Positions 25,061 through 34,285 of a stretch of DNA of 64,000 nucleotides are shown here, one piece after another. A program made the position numbers and the translations under genes. Source of the stretch: Tuwongella immobilis (lineage in GTDB: Bacteria; Planctomycetota; Planctomycetia; Gemmatales; Gemmataceae); NCBI RefSeq assembly GCF_901538355.1, contig NZ_LR593887.1, positions 4,316,920-4,380,919 on the forward strand, given 5' to 3'. The first letter of the stretch is position 1. Each line of letters opens with the position of its first letter. The notes under the pieces were generated by a model. It was given only the letters and a program-made list of their open reading frames with translations. It was not told the origin of the DNA and searched no databases.

Positions 25061-26122
25061 ATGTTCGGCCAACTCATCAATGTTCAAAATCCGATCGAAA
25101 CGCAAGGTTATGGAAACGGTGCGGGGGAGGGATGGGAGGATATTGGCGAAACGCCACAATCTCCCAACGAAGAATTCACCATGGATGGCACCAGCACGCG
25201 CCGTGATTTTCTGGTGCCTTGGCCAGAGCGGTTGAGCTTCACGCGGTCGATGCTGGGTTATCCATTCATGGGCGATGATGGGCTGATGTACCGCAATCTC
25301 CCAGCCGCGCACCCGGAATACTACGACATCGACAATGAGCCCTATTTGTTCGCCACCAAGGTTTCGCTCTCCCCGTTGGCATTTCGTGGCCTCAACAAGG
25401 ATGCGTTTCTATTTGGTGAAGCCGTTGCCAAACACGAATTGGCCCGCATGACCGTTACCTACGAATCCTTGCCGTACCGCGTGCTCTTTCGCAGCAAGTG
25501 CCTAGTGACTGAAACCATCAATAACCAAGCTGTCACGCGGGTGGATGAATCCAAGCGATTCGTGCGGAAACTCTCGAAATCGGCTGGGGAATTCCTCACC
25601 AGCGAAACCGGCCAATGGATCTGGTGGGATGAAGGGGAGCGCGGAGCCGATGGGAAATCCAAGCGATATCCCAAACTCGACGGACAGCCTGTTGCAACTC
25701 GCATTGGTATTTGGCAAGGGCTGCGGCAAATCGCGCACACCTGGTTCGATGTGCATCCCAAGGGTTGGGACCGCGAGCGTGCGGAAAACCTCATTGGTAC
25801 CACCAATGACCGCCCATTCGATGGCTGTGAGCGCGAAACGCTCATGCTCACCGCAGTGAATGTCGTTCCTCGGCAGTCACCAATCGGCATCCCTCTTGAT
25901 GAAGTCACCTTCGAGTTTTTGCACAAGGCCACGGGCATCAATCGCTACCTGCATCCGATCGGAGAGTATTTCACCGTCATTGCCAAGTTCCCGAATCTCC
26001 CGGCACCATTGAGTCAAGAACAGATTGACGCGGGACAATTGGGCGGAATTCGCAAACCCATTTTCCCGGCTGATCTGTCCGTGATCTGGCAACCACCCGC
26101 GCAACCCGCTGGGCCACCCTAA
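25061..26122 (+). CDS. Putative tail-tip/baseplate protein
   Basis: 353 residues from ATG 25061 with GGAG five bases upstream; a GTG at 25055 overlapping the tape-measure stop is the alternative. Sequence is globular and aromatic-rich (YRNLPAAHPEYYDIDNEPYLFATKVSLSPLAFRG... EVTFEFLHKATGINRYLHPIGEYFTVIAKFPNLPAPLS). Position after the tape measure is that of distal tail proteins. The family is not recognised. Confidence 0.5.
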   Translation: MFGQLINVQNPIETQGYGNGAGEGWEDIGETPQSPNEEFTMDGTSTRRDFLVPWPERLSFTRSMLGYPFMGDDGLMYRNLPAAHPEYYDIDNEPYLFATKVSLSPLAFRGLNKDAFLFGEAVAKHELARMTVTYESLPYRVLFRSKCLVTETINNQAVTRVDESKRFVRKLSKSAGEFLTSETGQWIWWDEGERGADGKSKRYPKLDGQPVATRIGIWQGLRQIAHTWFDVHPKGWDRERAENLIGTTNDRPFDGCERETLMLTAVNVVPRQSPIGIPLDEVTFEFLHKATGINRYLHPIGEYFTVIAKFPNLPAPLSQEQIDAGQLGGIRKPIFPADLSVIWQPPAQPAGPP

Positions 26123-26140
26123 TCGAAGGATGTCTCGCTT

Positions 26141-28843
26141 ATGCTTCCCGATCCGATCTATTCCGTTCCTGGAATTCGGCTCGGGAATCGCTTCCTGCCT
26201 CGCCGTGATCCCGGTTGGGAACCGTTCCCCGCTGAACTCATCGAACCCCAGACCATCACCACCGAAGACGGCGAAACCATCCGCGTTTGGCGTTGGCGGG
26301 AGCTCACCTATGCCCCCTACGGCCGCTTGGTGCCGCTGACGCTTGGCCGCTCCGGAGACAAGGACCGCGAGCCGCTGTTTGAGCTATTCGCCCCATGCAA
26401 TGCCCGCCAAGGCGATGTAGTTTGGCCCCAGCCTGCGTTCCTGGAAGCGCTCGATGTGGAAGCCTCGGGCCGACAATGGGTGTTCGATTGCGGATGCTCC
26501 AACGAATGGTTCTTCGCCTGTTTGGGGCCAGAGCAGCAACCGGGCGAATACGGTTGGGCCGAACTGGAACTGACTGCCACCGGCAGCTACCAGTTGCGGC
26601 CCAACGGTCGCATCGGCGGCGAAGGGGGCTATCCGCTTGCCCGCGAATTGGCCGGTGCCACCGGAATTCGCTCGCAGTCGATTGTGTTGATGTTCGCCAC
26701 CCGCGTTCCGGGCGATGTGCCCACCACGCCCGATGATTTTGATGACTTCCTGTCGGAGCCAATCGAATCGCCGCTGGCCAAAGCGATGGAAGTCCGGTTT
26801 CTGACCGGCCGCGAGTTTGGTCGATGTCCGTTGCCACCCACCACCACACTGCCCGGTTGCGCTGGGTTCTGCCGCCAAATTTGGATCGCCAGCGAAGGCA
26901 AATGGATCGTAGTCGAGAACGGTTGCGGCGAAGACTGCGACTGCCAACAGCCATCATTCTGCGGCGACAATGATCAATGTTCGGAAACCCGAACCGCCTG
27001 CACTCGTTCCGTTGCCGAGGCGCCAAATTGTCTCGGAACGGAACCAACAACCTCCGAGGAGGGGACCACCACCACAACAACAACGACGCTCGGCCCAGAA
27101 TGTGTGGCGGGCTGTTGGTGGCGGATGACCCCCCTCGGATGGTTCCCCGTCTCCAACGGATGCACGTCTGAATGCCCGTGTTCGATGCCCAGCTTTTTGG
27201 GCAGTGATTGCGCCGATGCGTATACCCCGTGCCAACTTCCGCCCGGCCCACCGCCGCCACCCGCGTGCGGTGGAGACTGCGAGTGGTATGGGATCGGCAC
27301 CGTTTGGGCAAATCTCTATCGCCGCTGCGGCGGCGGTGCCAACGGCTGCAATTGCGATCCGCCCGCAGGCCCAGCGACCGACTGCGTGCGCGTCATCACT
27401 CCGTGCCGCCCCCCCGCTCCGCCGCCAGGGGTGCCGCCAACTCCGACGCTGCCGCCGCCGACGACGATTTTGCCGCCCCCCGCGCCCAACTGCGGTGGGA
27501 AATGCCTCAATCGCTGGTCAGCCGAATTCAGCGAATGGAACATCACCGAACCCGGATGCGGCGAAGGGTGCGTCTGCCTGGAGCCCCATTACGAGGGCAC
27601 CAGCGATTGCGAGATCGCCGAAACTGGGTGCATCCCGACACCGCCAACCACCGAGCCCGATTGCTCTGGGCCATGCCTGTGGCATGCGCGGATGAATCCA
27701 GTTCCGGAAATCGAGGTACGATTGTCCGTTCCCTGTCCGGAATTGTGTCAATGTGCCATTCCGGAGCGATGGACCCTGAGCAATCGGGATCTCACCGAAT
27801 GGGAAGCCAATCCCTCATTTTGCGTACCCGGTGAGCAAACGACCACCAGCACCACCTTGCCGCTTGATCCCTGTCAAGGGGGATGTCTGTTCCAATTCAC
27901 CGGATACGGCTTGGGTCAGGGCTGGCAGATTTTTTCGTCGAATTGCCTGCCGCAATCGGAAATTCCCTGCTTCTGCAATCTGACCAATCCGCCAGAAAAT
28001 CCATCGTTTGGCACCACGGTTTGGCGGGTCTGTAGTCAGACGGAACCAACAACCACCGCGCCGGAACCGCCGCCGGCATGCACGGTGACGCGCTGCGTCT
28101 ACGGGTATTCTCCCGGCCATCCAGCAGGCCCGAGCAATCCCGCTGACTGGAAGCAATTCGACCCGTGCAAGGACAATGCCGGGGTCATCCGCCCGGATTG
28201 CAACTGCCCGGCCATGACCGAGGAAGATATTCCGGTCAACCCGCCAGGGCAACAGGTGTATTGGGTGACATTCCAGTGCGGTGGAAGCCCACCACCGCCG
28301 CCACCAACGACACCGATGCCGCCCCCAACAACCGTGGCTCCACCGCCAACGACTCCCACGCCGCCGCCAACGACGCCGACCCCGCCACCGACAACGGTGG
28401 CTCCGCCGCCAACGACCCCGACACCACCACCGACAACCCCGACACCACCACCGACAACCCCGACACCGCCACCGACAACCCCAACGCCGCCACCGACAAC
28501 CCCAACGCCACCGCCGACCAGTCCGCCAGGACCGCCAACGACGACGATGCCGCCGCCAACCAGTCCACCACCACCGACAAGTCCGCCGCCGCCGACGAGT
28601 CCGCCGCCGCCGACGAGTCCGCCGCCATCGCCGCCGACCAGCCCACCATTTGGACCACCGACATCCGCCGGCGGAGGCACTGGGACATTCCCGCCGGGTG
28701 GATCATGCAGAGGAGTCTGTGAATGGATCTGGTTCGGATTCTGGGATCAATACGGTGGCGGTTGCTCGTTCGGTTGCGCCTGCCAACCTCCTGGATACGC
28801 GGGGCAATTTGAAGGTGATTACGCGACAACCGTTTGTGTCTAA
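26141..28843 (+). CDS. Cysteine-rich modular tail fibre/adhesin with Thr-Pro linkers
   Basis: 900 residues. After an N-terminal domain of about 235 residues come about eight cysteine-rich modules of 45-65 residues. They share a pattern C-x-G-x-C-x-W..., an aromatic run, GC..x-C-x-C-x-P, C and a final C. Linkers are rich in T and P (EPTTTEE, PPPTTTLPP). Residues about 725-850 are almost pure P/T/S (PPPTTPTPPP repeats), and a last module closes the protein. Paired cysteines suggest disulfides in an extracellular, receptor-binding stalk. The role is inferred from position and architecture. Confidence 0.6.
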   Translation: MLPDPIYSVPGIRLGNRFLPRRDPGWEPFPAELIEPQTITTEDGETIRVWRWRELTYAPYGRLVPLTLGRSGDKDREPLFELFAPCNARQGDVVWPQPAFLEALDVEASGRQWVFDCGCSNEWFFACLGPEQQPGEYGWAELELTATGSYQLRPNGRIGGEGGYPLARELAGATGIRSQSIVLMFATRVPGDVPTTPDDFDDFLSEPIESPLAKAMEVRFLTGREFGRCPLPPTTTLPGCAGFCRQIWIASEGKWIVVENGCGEDCDCQQPSFCGDNDQCSETRTACTRSVAEAPNCLGTEPTTSEEGTTTTTTTTLGPECVAGCWWRMTPLGWFPVSNGCTSECPCSMPSFLGSDCADAYTPCQLPPGPPPPPACGGDCEWYGIGTVWANLYRRCGGGANGCNCDPPAGPATDCVRVITPCRPPAPPPGVPPTPTLPPPTTILPPPAPNCGGKCLNRWSAEFSEWNITEPGCGEGCVCLEPHYEGTSDCEIAETGCIPTPPTTEPDCSGPCLWHARMNPVPEIEVRLSVPCPELCQCAIPERWTLSNRDLTEWEANPSFCVPGEQTTTSTTLPLDPCQGGCLFQFTGYGLGQGWQIFSSNCLPQSEIPCFCNLTNPPENPSFGTTVWRVCSQTEPTTTAPEPPPACTVTRCVYGYSPGHPAGPSNPADWKQFDPCKDNAGVIRPDCNCPAMTEEDIPVNPPGQQVYWVTFQCGGSPPPPPPTTPMPPPTTVAPPPTTPTPPPTTPTPPPTTVAPPPTTPTPPPTTPTPPPTTPTPPPTTPTPPPTTPTPPPTSPPGPPTTTMPPPTSPPPPTSPPPPTSPPPPTSPPPSPPTSPPFGPPTSAGGGTGTFPPGGSCRGVCEWIWFGFWDQYGGGCSFGCACQPPGYAGQFEGDYATTVCV
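28290..28665 (+). repeat. Low-complexity CCACCG/ACAAC-type coding repeat (Pro-Thr stalk)
   Basis: Twelve-to-eighteen-base iterations of CCGCCGCCAACGAC-like sequence encode PPPTTPTPPPTT units, shifting to PPPTSP near the end. It is in frame throughout. Such tracts expand and contract by slippage and would change fibre length. Confidence 0.85.
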
Positions 28844-28858
28844 CCGAGGGAAACGACC

Positions 28859-30685
28859 GTGAAATTGACAATCGGGATGGCGACTTACGATGATTTCGAC
28901 GGTGTTTATCTCACCATCGATTCGATTCTGATGTATCACCCCGAAATCCTTGACCAGATCGAAATCATTGTTGTTGATACGAACTCCAAGAGCGAACACG
29001 GCGAAAAGGTCCGTGACTATCTTGGTGGCGTGCAGCAGCTCATTCGGCATGTCCGATACATCGAGGCCGATCAAGCGGTGGGGACTGCTGCGCCGCGAGA
29101 ATTGGTATTTCGCTTGGCCCAAGCACCTGCGGTGTTGTGCGTGGATTGTCATGTGACGTTCCCTGCCGGGACAATTCAGCGACTCATCGAGGTGTTTGAC
29201 CGCAATCCGGACAGCAAAGACCTCTATTCCGGGCCAACCCTGACCAACTCGCAATCGCTGATGGCAACGCATTTTTCACGCGTTTGGCGCGAGGGAATGC
29301 TTGGCATCTGGGCCAAAGCATGGCAGTCGCCAGACGGTCAACTGGTGACGTTTTCGCCGCTGCAACAGGGGATTGTGGCCATGAATTTGGCCCAAACCAA
29401 GAGCATCGAAGTGTTCCCGGAAATTCCCTGGGAAGGTCACGAATTGCCCATTTGGAATCTGGGCTATCGATTCCCGGAGGAACCAATCGAGATCCCGGCC
29501 ATGGGGCTGGGTGCATTTGCTTGCCGAAAGGAAGCATTCCCCGGATTCAACCTGGAATTTAAGGGTTTCGGCGGCGAGGAGTGGTATCTGCACGAAAAGG
29601 TTCGTCGGGCCGGCGGCAAGTGTATCTACCTGCCGTGGCTGCTCTGGAAGCATCGATTTGGCCGGGTGGGTGGCACGAAGTATCGCAATCTGACCTGGGA
29701 TCGCGTGCGCAACTATGTCATCGGCCACAAGGAATTGGGTTGGCCGCTGCAATCGATCTATAACCATTTTGTGCGAGGAATCGGGATCAAACTCCCCGTA
29801 CACCGATTGCAAGAATCGGATTGGGAAAAGATCCTTGCCGGGCAAGTCGATCCCGATCCGGTGAAGAAAAGCACCTGCGGCGCGTGCCAGGGTAAGGAAT
29901 TTGCCAGCATTGAGGATTGGTTCACGCACGCGCGGGATACCAAATCCGACATCAATCAGCATGTCGAAACGCTGCGCCGATACGCATCCGAAGCCGAACA
30001 CGTCACCGAATTTGGCGTTCGGGCCGGCGTCTCCACGGTCGCATTGCTCGCCGGGCAACCCAAGCGGTTGGTGAGCTATGACGTGAACGGCACCGCTGAA
30101 ATCGAGCATCTGCAACGACTCAAGGGGACTTGCGATTTCGAGTTTCGGATTGGCGATTCACGCACGGTGGATCTGGAGCCGACCGATCTGCTGTTCATCG
30201 ACACCAAGCACACCGCGGAACACCTCTGGGCCGAGCTGCAAAACGCCAAGGGCAAAGTGCGGCGATGGATCATCCTGCATGACACCGAGATTTTCGGCAG
30301 CAAGGGCGAGGATGGATCGCCGGGACTGATGCCTGCTGTCCAGCGTTGGACCCGCGAAAACCGCGAATGGACGGTGATTCGCCATGAGACGCACAACAAC
30401 GGGCTGACGGTGCTGAGCTGCGACAGCCGCGACAAGCAACCACTGCCCAATCTCATGAAAGCCGGCATCAATTTCACCAAGGCGATGGCCCGCCATGTTG
30501 TCGATGGCCGGGTGAAGGTCACCGAAGAACAGTATCGCATCCGCCTGGAAACCTGCGATCTGTGCCCGATCCGCAACGGCGAAAAGTGCGGGCTGTGTGG
30601 CTGCCCGGTCGAAGCCAAGGCACTTCTCCGCAGCGAGGATTGCCCCTCATCGAAATGGCCCGAAATTCCCCGAGAAGGAGCGTAA
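28859..30685 (+). CDS. Glycosyltransferase-methyltransferase fusion with C-terminal Cys cluster
   Basis: 608 residues. Residues 1-260: GT2 domain (LTIGMATYDDFDGVYLTIDSIL, IIVVDTNSK, VLCVDCHVTF, GLGAFACRKEAFPGF, GEEWYLHEKVRRAGGK). Residues 375-500: class I SAM-type domain (VTEFGVRAGVSTVALLAG, LVSYDVNG, DLLFIDTKHTAEHLWAEL, IILHDTEIFG) of the cephalosporin-hydroxylase-like type. Residues 560-605: CDLCPIRNGEKCGLCGCPVEAKA...C, a zinc-binding cluster. It probably modifies a sugar on a virion or surface polymer; the acceptor is unknown. Confidence 0.75.
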   Translation: MKLTIGMATYDDFDGVYLTIDSILMYHPEILDQIEIIVVDTNSKSEHGEKVRDYLGGVQQLIRHVRYIEADQAVGTAAPRELVFRLAQAPAVLCVDCHVTFPAGTIQRLIEVFDRNPDSKDLYSGPTLTNSQSLMATHFSRVWREGMLGIWAKAWQSPDGQLVTFSPLQQGIVAMNLAQTKSIEVFPEIPWEGHELPIWNLGYRFPEEPIEIPAMGLGAFACRKEAFPGFNLEFKGFGGEEWYLHEKVRRAGGKCIYLPWLLWKHRFGRVGGTKYRNLTWDRVRNYVIGHKELGWPLQSIYNHFVRGIGIKLPVHRLQESDWEKILAGQVDPDPVKKSTCGACQGKEFASIEDWFTHARDTKSDINQHVETLRRYASEAEHVTEFGVRAGVSTVALLAGQPKRLVSYDVNGTAEIEHLQRLKGTCDFEFRIGDSRTVDLEPTDLLFIDTKHTAEHLWAELQNAKGKVRRWIILHDTEIFGSKGEDGSPGLMPAVQRWTRENREWTVIRHETHNNGLTVLSCDSRDKQPLPNLMKAGINFTKAMARHVVDGRVKVTEEQYRIRLETCDLCPIRNGEKCGLCGCPVEAKALLRSEDCPSSKWPEIPREGA

Positions 30686-30688
30686 TCC

Positions 30689-31417
30689 ATGCGTAACGTG
30701 ATCTGTGTTTGTCCCACTTTTGGCCGCGCCATGAGCCACCTGCATCTGTTAGAAGAGGCGGTTGGCTGTTTCGCGGAGCAAGATTACGAAGGCCCGAAAA
30801 AGTTGGTCATCATCAACGATGCCCCTGGGCAAACCTTGGTTTGTAGTGTTCCCAACGTCGAAATCATCAATGTCCCGTTTCGGTTCAAGAACCTCGGCGA
30901 CAAGTACAATCACGCGATTGCCACCACAAATTTTGGCCCGCAGTCGAGCGGCGATGATGTGATTCTGCCGTGGGAAGATGATGACTTGGCATTGCCCCAT
31001 CGGATCCGCCAAGCCGTCGAAAAGCTCGAAGAGGCAGGCGGTTACGACTATTGGAATCCGCAGCGCAGTTTCTTTTTGGATCACCGCGGCTTGCACACCG
31101 ATCACACGCATGGAGTATGCCACAACGCCAGCGCATTCACGCGGCATGGCTGGCAAAAAGTCGGCGGGTATCCGCAGACGACCGGCGATCAAGATGCGAA
31201 AATGGATCGGCTGCTGAAACAACGAACACGATACAACCCGATCACGCTGCCGAACGATCCCACCACCTGGAGCTACGTCTATCGCTGGGGGGTTTCGCCC
31301 AATCACCTCAGCAGCGTCCATCCGCACCAAAGCTATTGGGATCGATTGGCGACGATGAATTACTTCCGGGGTGAAGTGCAGATCCAACCGAAGAAACCGA
31401 GCGCATTTCGCTGGTAA
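30689..31417 (+). CDS. Glycosyltransferase family 2-like protein
   Basis: 242 residues, three bases after the fusion gene. NVICVCPTFGRAMSHLHLLEEAVGCF, KLVIINDAPGQTL, NLGDKYNHAI and LPWEDDDLALPHRI place a typical GT2 core with an EDDD metal site. HGWQKVGGYPQTTGDQDAKMDRLL is the acceptor-side region. It acts with the preceding fusion gene, presumably on the same glycan. Confidence 0.8.
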   Translation: MRNVICVCPTFGRAMSHLHLLEEAVGCFAEQDYEGPKKLVIINDAPGQTLVCSVPNVEIINVPFRFKNLGDKYNHAIATTNFGPQSSGDDVILPWEDDDLALPHRIRQAVEKLEEAGGYDYWNPQRSFFLDHRGLHTDHTHGVCHNASAFTRHGWQKVGGYPQTTGDQDAKMDRLLKQRTRYNPITLPNDPTTWSYVYRWGVSPNHLSSVHPHQSYWDRLATMNYFRGEVQIQPKKPSAFRW

Positions 31418-31422
31418 TCCCC

Positions 31423-31647
31423 ATGGAAAAACCGCGACCGCTCCGCACCACCTCCTGCATCCATCTCGTTCCCGGCCCGTTGGCACGAATTGCGCTGCCC
31501 ACCGCAGAATGCAATCACTGCCAACGGGAATGGATCCATTCGTGCCGCCTGCCGGAAATCAAATCTTGCACGCGCTGGCACCGCGTGGAACCGCTCACCT
31601 GCTGCCAGGATTGTGCCCATTATCAGCCCCGTGCACCCAAGGGGTAA
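31423..31647 (+). CDS. Small cysteine-rich protein
   Basis: 74 residues, starting six bases after the GT stop (MEKPRPLRTTSCIHLVPGP). Cysteines form C..C pairs (CNHCQ, CCQDC) as in a zinc-binding knuckle. Unknown function; its resemblance to the C-terminal cluster of the GT fusion suggests a related small adaptor. Confidence 0.5.
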   Translation: MEKPRPLRTTSCIHLVPGPLARIALPTAECNHCQREWIHSCRLPEIKSCTRWHRVEPLTCCQDCAHYQPRAPKG

Positions 31648-31747
31648 GTCGTGGGAGTGGACTCCGATTTGGCAAGTTCCTAGCTGCCGCCGCATGCTGG
31701 ACTCGAAACCCGTTGTTGCCATTCCGCACAACCTTCGAGGGCTTTGC

Positions 31748-32449
31748 ATGCGAACTCTTCTTGCCGCTCTGGTGCTGTCCCTTCTTGGCGGACATGTCCG
31801 AGCGGAACCGCTCATCGAACTGCCGAGAGAACTGAAGGGCCAACCCGGTCGGCTGATCCGCCTGTCGGCGAAGACCGCGCCGGAATGCAAGATCGTCCGT
31901 TGGCTGGTGGCCAGCGAGGATGCCGACGTGATCCCGTTGGGCGATGATGGCAAGTCCGCCATCTTTTCGGCCGCGACTTCTGGCACTTACAAAATCGTCG
32001 CATACACGGCCAAGGGTGACATCCCATCGGAACCCGCTGTCTGCTCGATCACCGTGGGCCAGCCGACTCCACCGGCGCCCCCGACTCCACCCAGACCAGT
32101 GCCGCCGACTGATCCGCTGGCCGCCGAGCTACGGGCATTGCTCGCGGCGGACAGTTCGTCCGAGAAGTCGAAACACGTCGAATCCCTTTGCGAACTGTAC
32201 CGGCAGGCCCAACTCACCGCTGACGATCCTGCGGTTGGAACCGCTGGGGCACTGGCCGAGATCCTTAAGCGTTCCAGCGCGGCACTGGTGCCATCAACCG
32301 CACTGATCGGGGTGCGGAAGCGAGTGTCAGAGGTCCTCGGGGAGTCGCTGCCCAGCAACCCTGCTGAGCGATTGACTGCCGAGTCTCGAACTCGGGCAAA
32401 AGCGGCTTTCGCCCGAGTCCAAAAGGCTCTTTGTGAGGTGACAAAGTAA
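31748..32449 (+). CDS. Exported phage protein with signal peptide
   Basis: 233 residues from ATG 31748. MRTLLAALVLSLLGGHVRA is a clear signal peptide, followed by a small beta domain (EPLIELPRELKGQPGRLIRLSAKTAPECKIVRWLV), a PPAPPTPPRPVPPTD linker and a helical C-terminal domain. Its stop overlaps the next gene's start by one base. The export signal and late position suggest an envelope-acting or host-surface product. Confidence 0.6.
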   Translation: MRTLLAALVLSLLGGHVRAEPLIELPRELKGQPGRLIRLSAKTAPECKIVRWLVASEDADVIPLGDDGKSAIFSAATSGTYKIVAYTAKGDIPSEPAVCSITVGQPTPPAPPTPPRPVPPTDPLAAELRALLAADSSSEKSKHVESLCELYRQAQLTADDPAVGTAGALAEILKRSSAALVPSTALIGVRKRVSEVLGESLPSNPAERLTAESRTRAKAAFARVQKALCEVTK

Positions 32450-33510
32450 TGGCCAAATGGTTCAAAATCCTGGCTGCGATCTTGGGAGCGTTGGCGACGG
32501 CATTGGCAGCATTCGTGCTGACGGTGGCTCCCGTCGATCCCGAACCACTCGCTGTGCCAGGTGCATTCGGTTGGGTCGCTGACCCTGATGCCGTCGCCGA
32601 GGTGGCGAAGGCGCAACCAGCGCCCACCATCGCCCAGACTCCGGCGGGTGGCGTTCCCGTCGAGTCGCTCCCAGACCATGCGTACTTGTGGGAACTCGAA
32701 CGCAACGTGACGGGGCAGAATCCCCCGCCGCAGAATCAAAAATCGGTCGGCTCGTGCGTATCCTTCGGGACCGCCCGTGCAATCGAGCGGACATTGGCTG
32801 GACAACGGCAGGGCGCTCCCCCCGTTCGTCTGGTCGAAGAAGTCATCTACGGCGGCAGCCGCGTCGAGATCGGTGGCGGGCGAATCAGTGGCGACGGCAG
32901 CATCGGTGCCTGGGCCGCTGAGTTCGTCAAGCAGTATGGCGTCTTGGAGCGTGGATCGTATCCCGGATACGACTTGCGATCGTATTCCGAACCGCTTTGC
33001 CGTGATTGGGGCCGTCTTGGTGTGCCCGACCCGCTGGAACCCACCGTTCGCAAGTTCCCGGTCAAGTCGATCACCCAAGTGACGACGTGGGATCAGGCCA
33101 AGCAAGCCCTGGCCAGCCGATATGGCATCGCCATCAGCAGCAGCCAGGGGTTCCAGATGCAGCGAGACTCTCGCGGTATCTGCGGGCCATTTGGCCGCTG
33201 GATGCACTGCATGTGCTTGGATGGATACCATCGGGACGCGGACGGAACCGAGTACGGTCACATCGAGAATAGTTGGGGGCCCGACGCCCACCGTGGCCCG
33301 GTCGGTTGGGGCAACCCATCCACGGCAGGCTTCTGGGCCCGCGCTGATGTCATCGACAAGATGCTTCGCCAGGGCGATTCCTGGGCATTCAGCGATGTCC
33401 AGGGGTTCCCAGCTCGCCTCGACTGGCTATTGATCAACCCCAAGGAGCGTGCATATGCACGCTGTTTCCAAGGCTACGGAACCGCATCATCACTCGAATC
33501 GTTGAGGTAA
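32449..33510 (+). CDS. Papain-like cysteine peptidase (C1 family) with N-terminal membrane anchor
   Basis: 353 residues. An N-terminal hydrophobic segment (residues 5-27) may be a signal anchor. The C1 fold is shown by QNQKSVGSCVSF (Gln95 or 97 oxyanion, catalytic Cys103), WMHCMCLDGYH (His253) and HIENSWGP (Asn274). The triad is complete. It lies between a secreted protein and a holin-like gene at the end of the late operon. Most phage lysins are muramidases or amidases, so a papain-fold enzyme here may cut a proteinaceous envelope, reflecting planctomycete wall structure. That role is an inference. Confidence 0.8.
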   Translation: MAKWFKILAAILGALATALAAFVLTVAPVDPEPLAVPGAFGWVADPDAVAEVAKAQPAPTIAQTPAGGVPVESLPDHAYLWELERNVTGQNPPPQNQKSVGSCVSFGTARAIERTLAGQRQGAPPVRLVEEVIYGGSRVEIGGGRISGDGSIGAWAAEFVKQYGVLERGSYPGYDLRSYSEPLCRDWGRLGVPDPLEPTVRKFPVKSITQVTTWDQAKQALASRYGIAISSSQGFQMQRDSRGICGPFGRWMHCMCLDGYHRDADGTEYGHIENSWGPDAHRGPVGWGNPSTAGFWARADVIDKMLRQGDSWAFSDVQGFPARLDWLLINPKERAYARCFQGYGTASSLESLR

Positions 33511-33515
33511 TCGGG

Positions 33516-34256
33516 ATGAACTTTCTCAGTGGCTACAAGACCTACATCGCCGCTCTGGGACTCGCCGGGCTGGCCCTGTACCAACTCAGCCAGGCCCAAT
33601 TCGAGCTGGCGATGCAATCGTTCCTTGCGGCTCTTGCGGCTGCCGGTTTGCGTGACGCGGTGGCGAAATCGACCCCGCCCACGCAGACCACGAACCCGCC
33701 CAGCTCGCCGAGCGACCCCAACAAAGAGACGATGATTCTCCCCATCCATCCCGTGACTAAGCTGGGTGTCGCGGCAATCGCGGTGCTAATCCTCGGTGGT
33801 CAGGCAATGGCCAGTGACCCGGCCACGCGGGCCAAGGTCGCTTTGGCGTTGGCCCAAGCCCAGGCGAGTTGCACAGACGCCGTGACTGAGGCCAAGCCCA
33901 TAACCATGACCATGACCTACGCCGAAGCACGAGCGGAGGCCATCCGTCAGAACGTGCCACTGATTGTCTGGGTAGGCCAACCTGCCCAGCCGATGAACGG
34001 TGCGATGAGTGTGGCGGTGGATCAATTCGATGGGGCGGATGGCAAAGCTGTTGTGATCGGCAAGCCAGATGCCGGCGATCTGATGCGATTCCGCACCCTC
34101 ACCGGTGAGCGAACCGCATCGCAAGTCCGCTCCGAACTGGATTGCCCGGATGGCAAGTGCAATCTCCCCAGCGCAACCGGCGCGGCTGGCAATGCCGCGA
34201 TCGCTGCGTATGAGTATTGCCCGACCTGTCCGGGCGGTGTTCGCCGCGTGCGATGA
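33516..34256 (+). CDS. Holin-like membrane protein with periplasmic domain
   Basis: 246 residues. FLSGYKTYIAALGLAGLALYQLSQAQFELAMQSFLAALAAAGLRDAV is a typical small phage holin-like N-terminus. A second hydrophobic segment (KLGVAAIAVLILGGQAMA) follows a TTNPPSSPSDP linker and looks like an internal signal peptide. The remainder (YAEARAEAIRQNVPLIVWVG) has a thioredoxin-like start, and CPTC near the end could be redox or metal cysteines. It may be two ancestral genes fused: holin and exported thioredoxin-like protein. Confidence 0.6.
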   Translation: MNFLSGYKTYIAALGLAGLALYQLSQAQFELAMQSFLAALAAAGLRDAVAKSTPPTQTTNPPSSPSDPNKETMILPIHPVTKLGVAAIAVLILGGQAMASDPATRAKVALALAQAQASCTDAVTEAKPITMTMTYAEARAEAIRQNVPLIVWVGQPAQPMNGAMSVAVDQFDGADGKAVVIGKPDAGDLMRFRTLTGERTASQVRSELDCPDGKCNLPSATGAAGNAAIAAYEYCPTCPGGVRRVR

Positions 34257-34285
34257 TCAGCGGTTGAATGATGTGAAATCCCAAA

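Noticed and set aside
28290-28665. Possible non-coding satellite or second CRISPR
   Set aside because: Low-complexity sequence in frame inside the fibre gene, encoding a Pro/Thr stalk.
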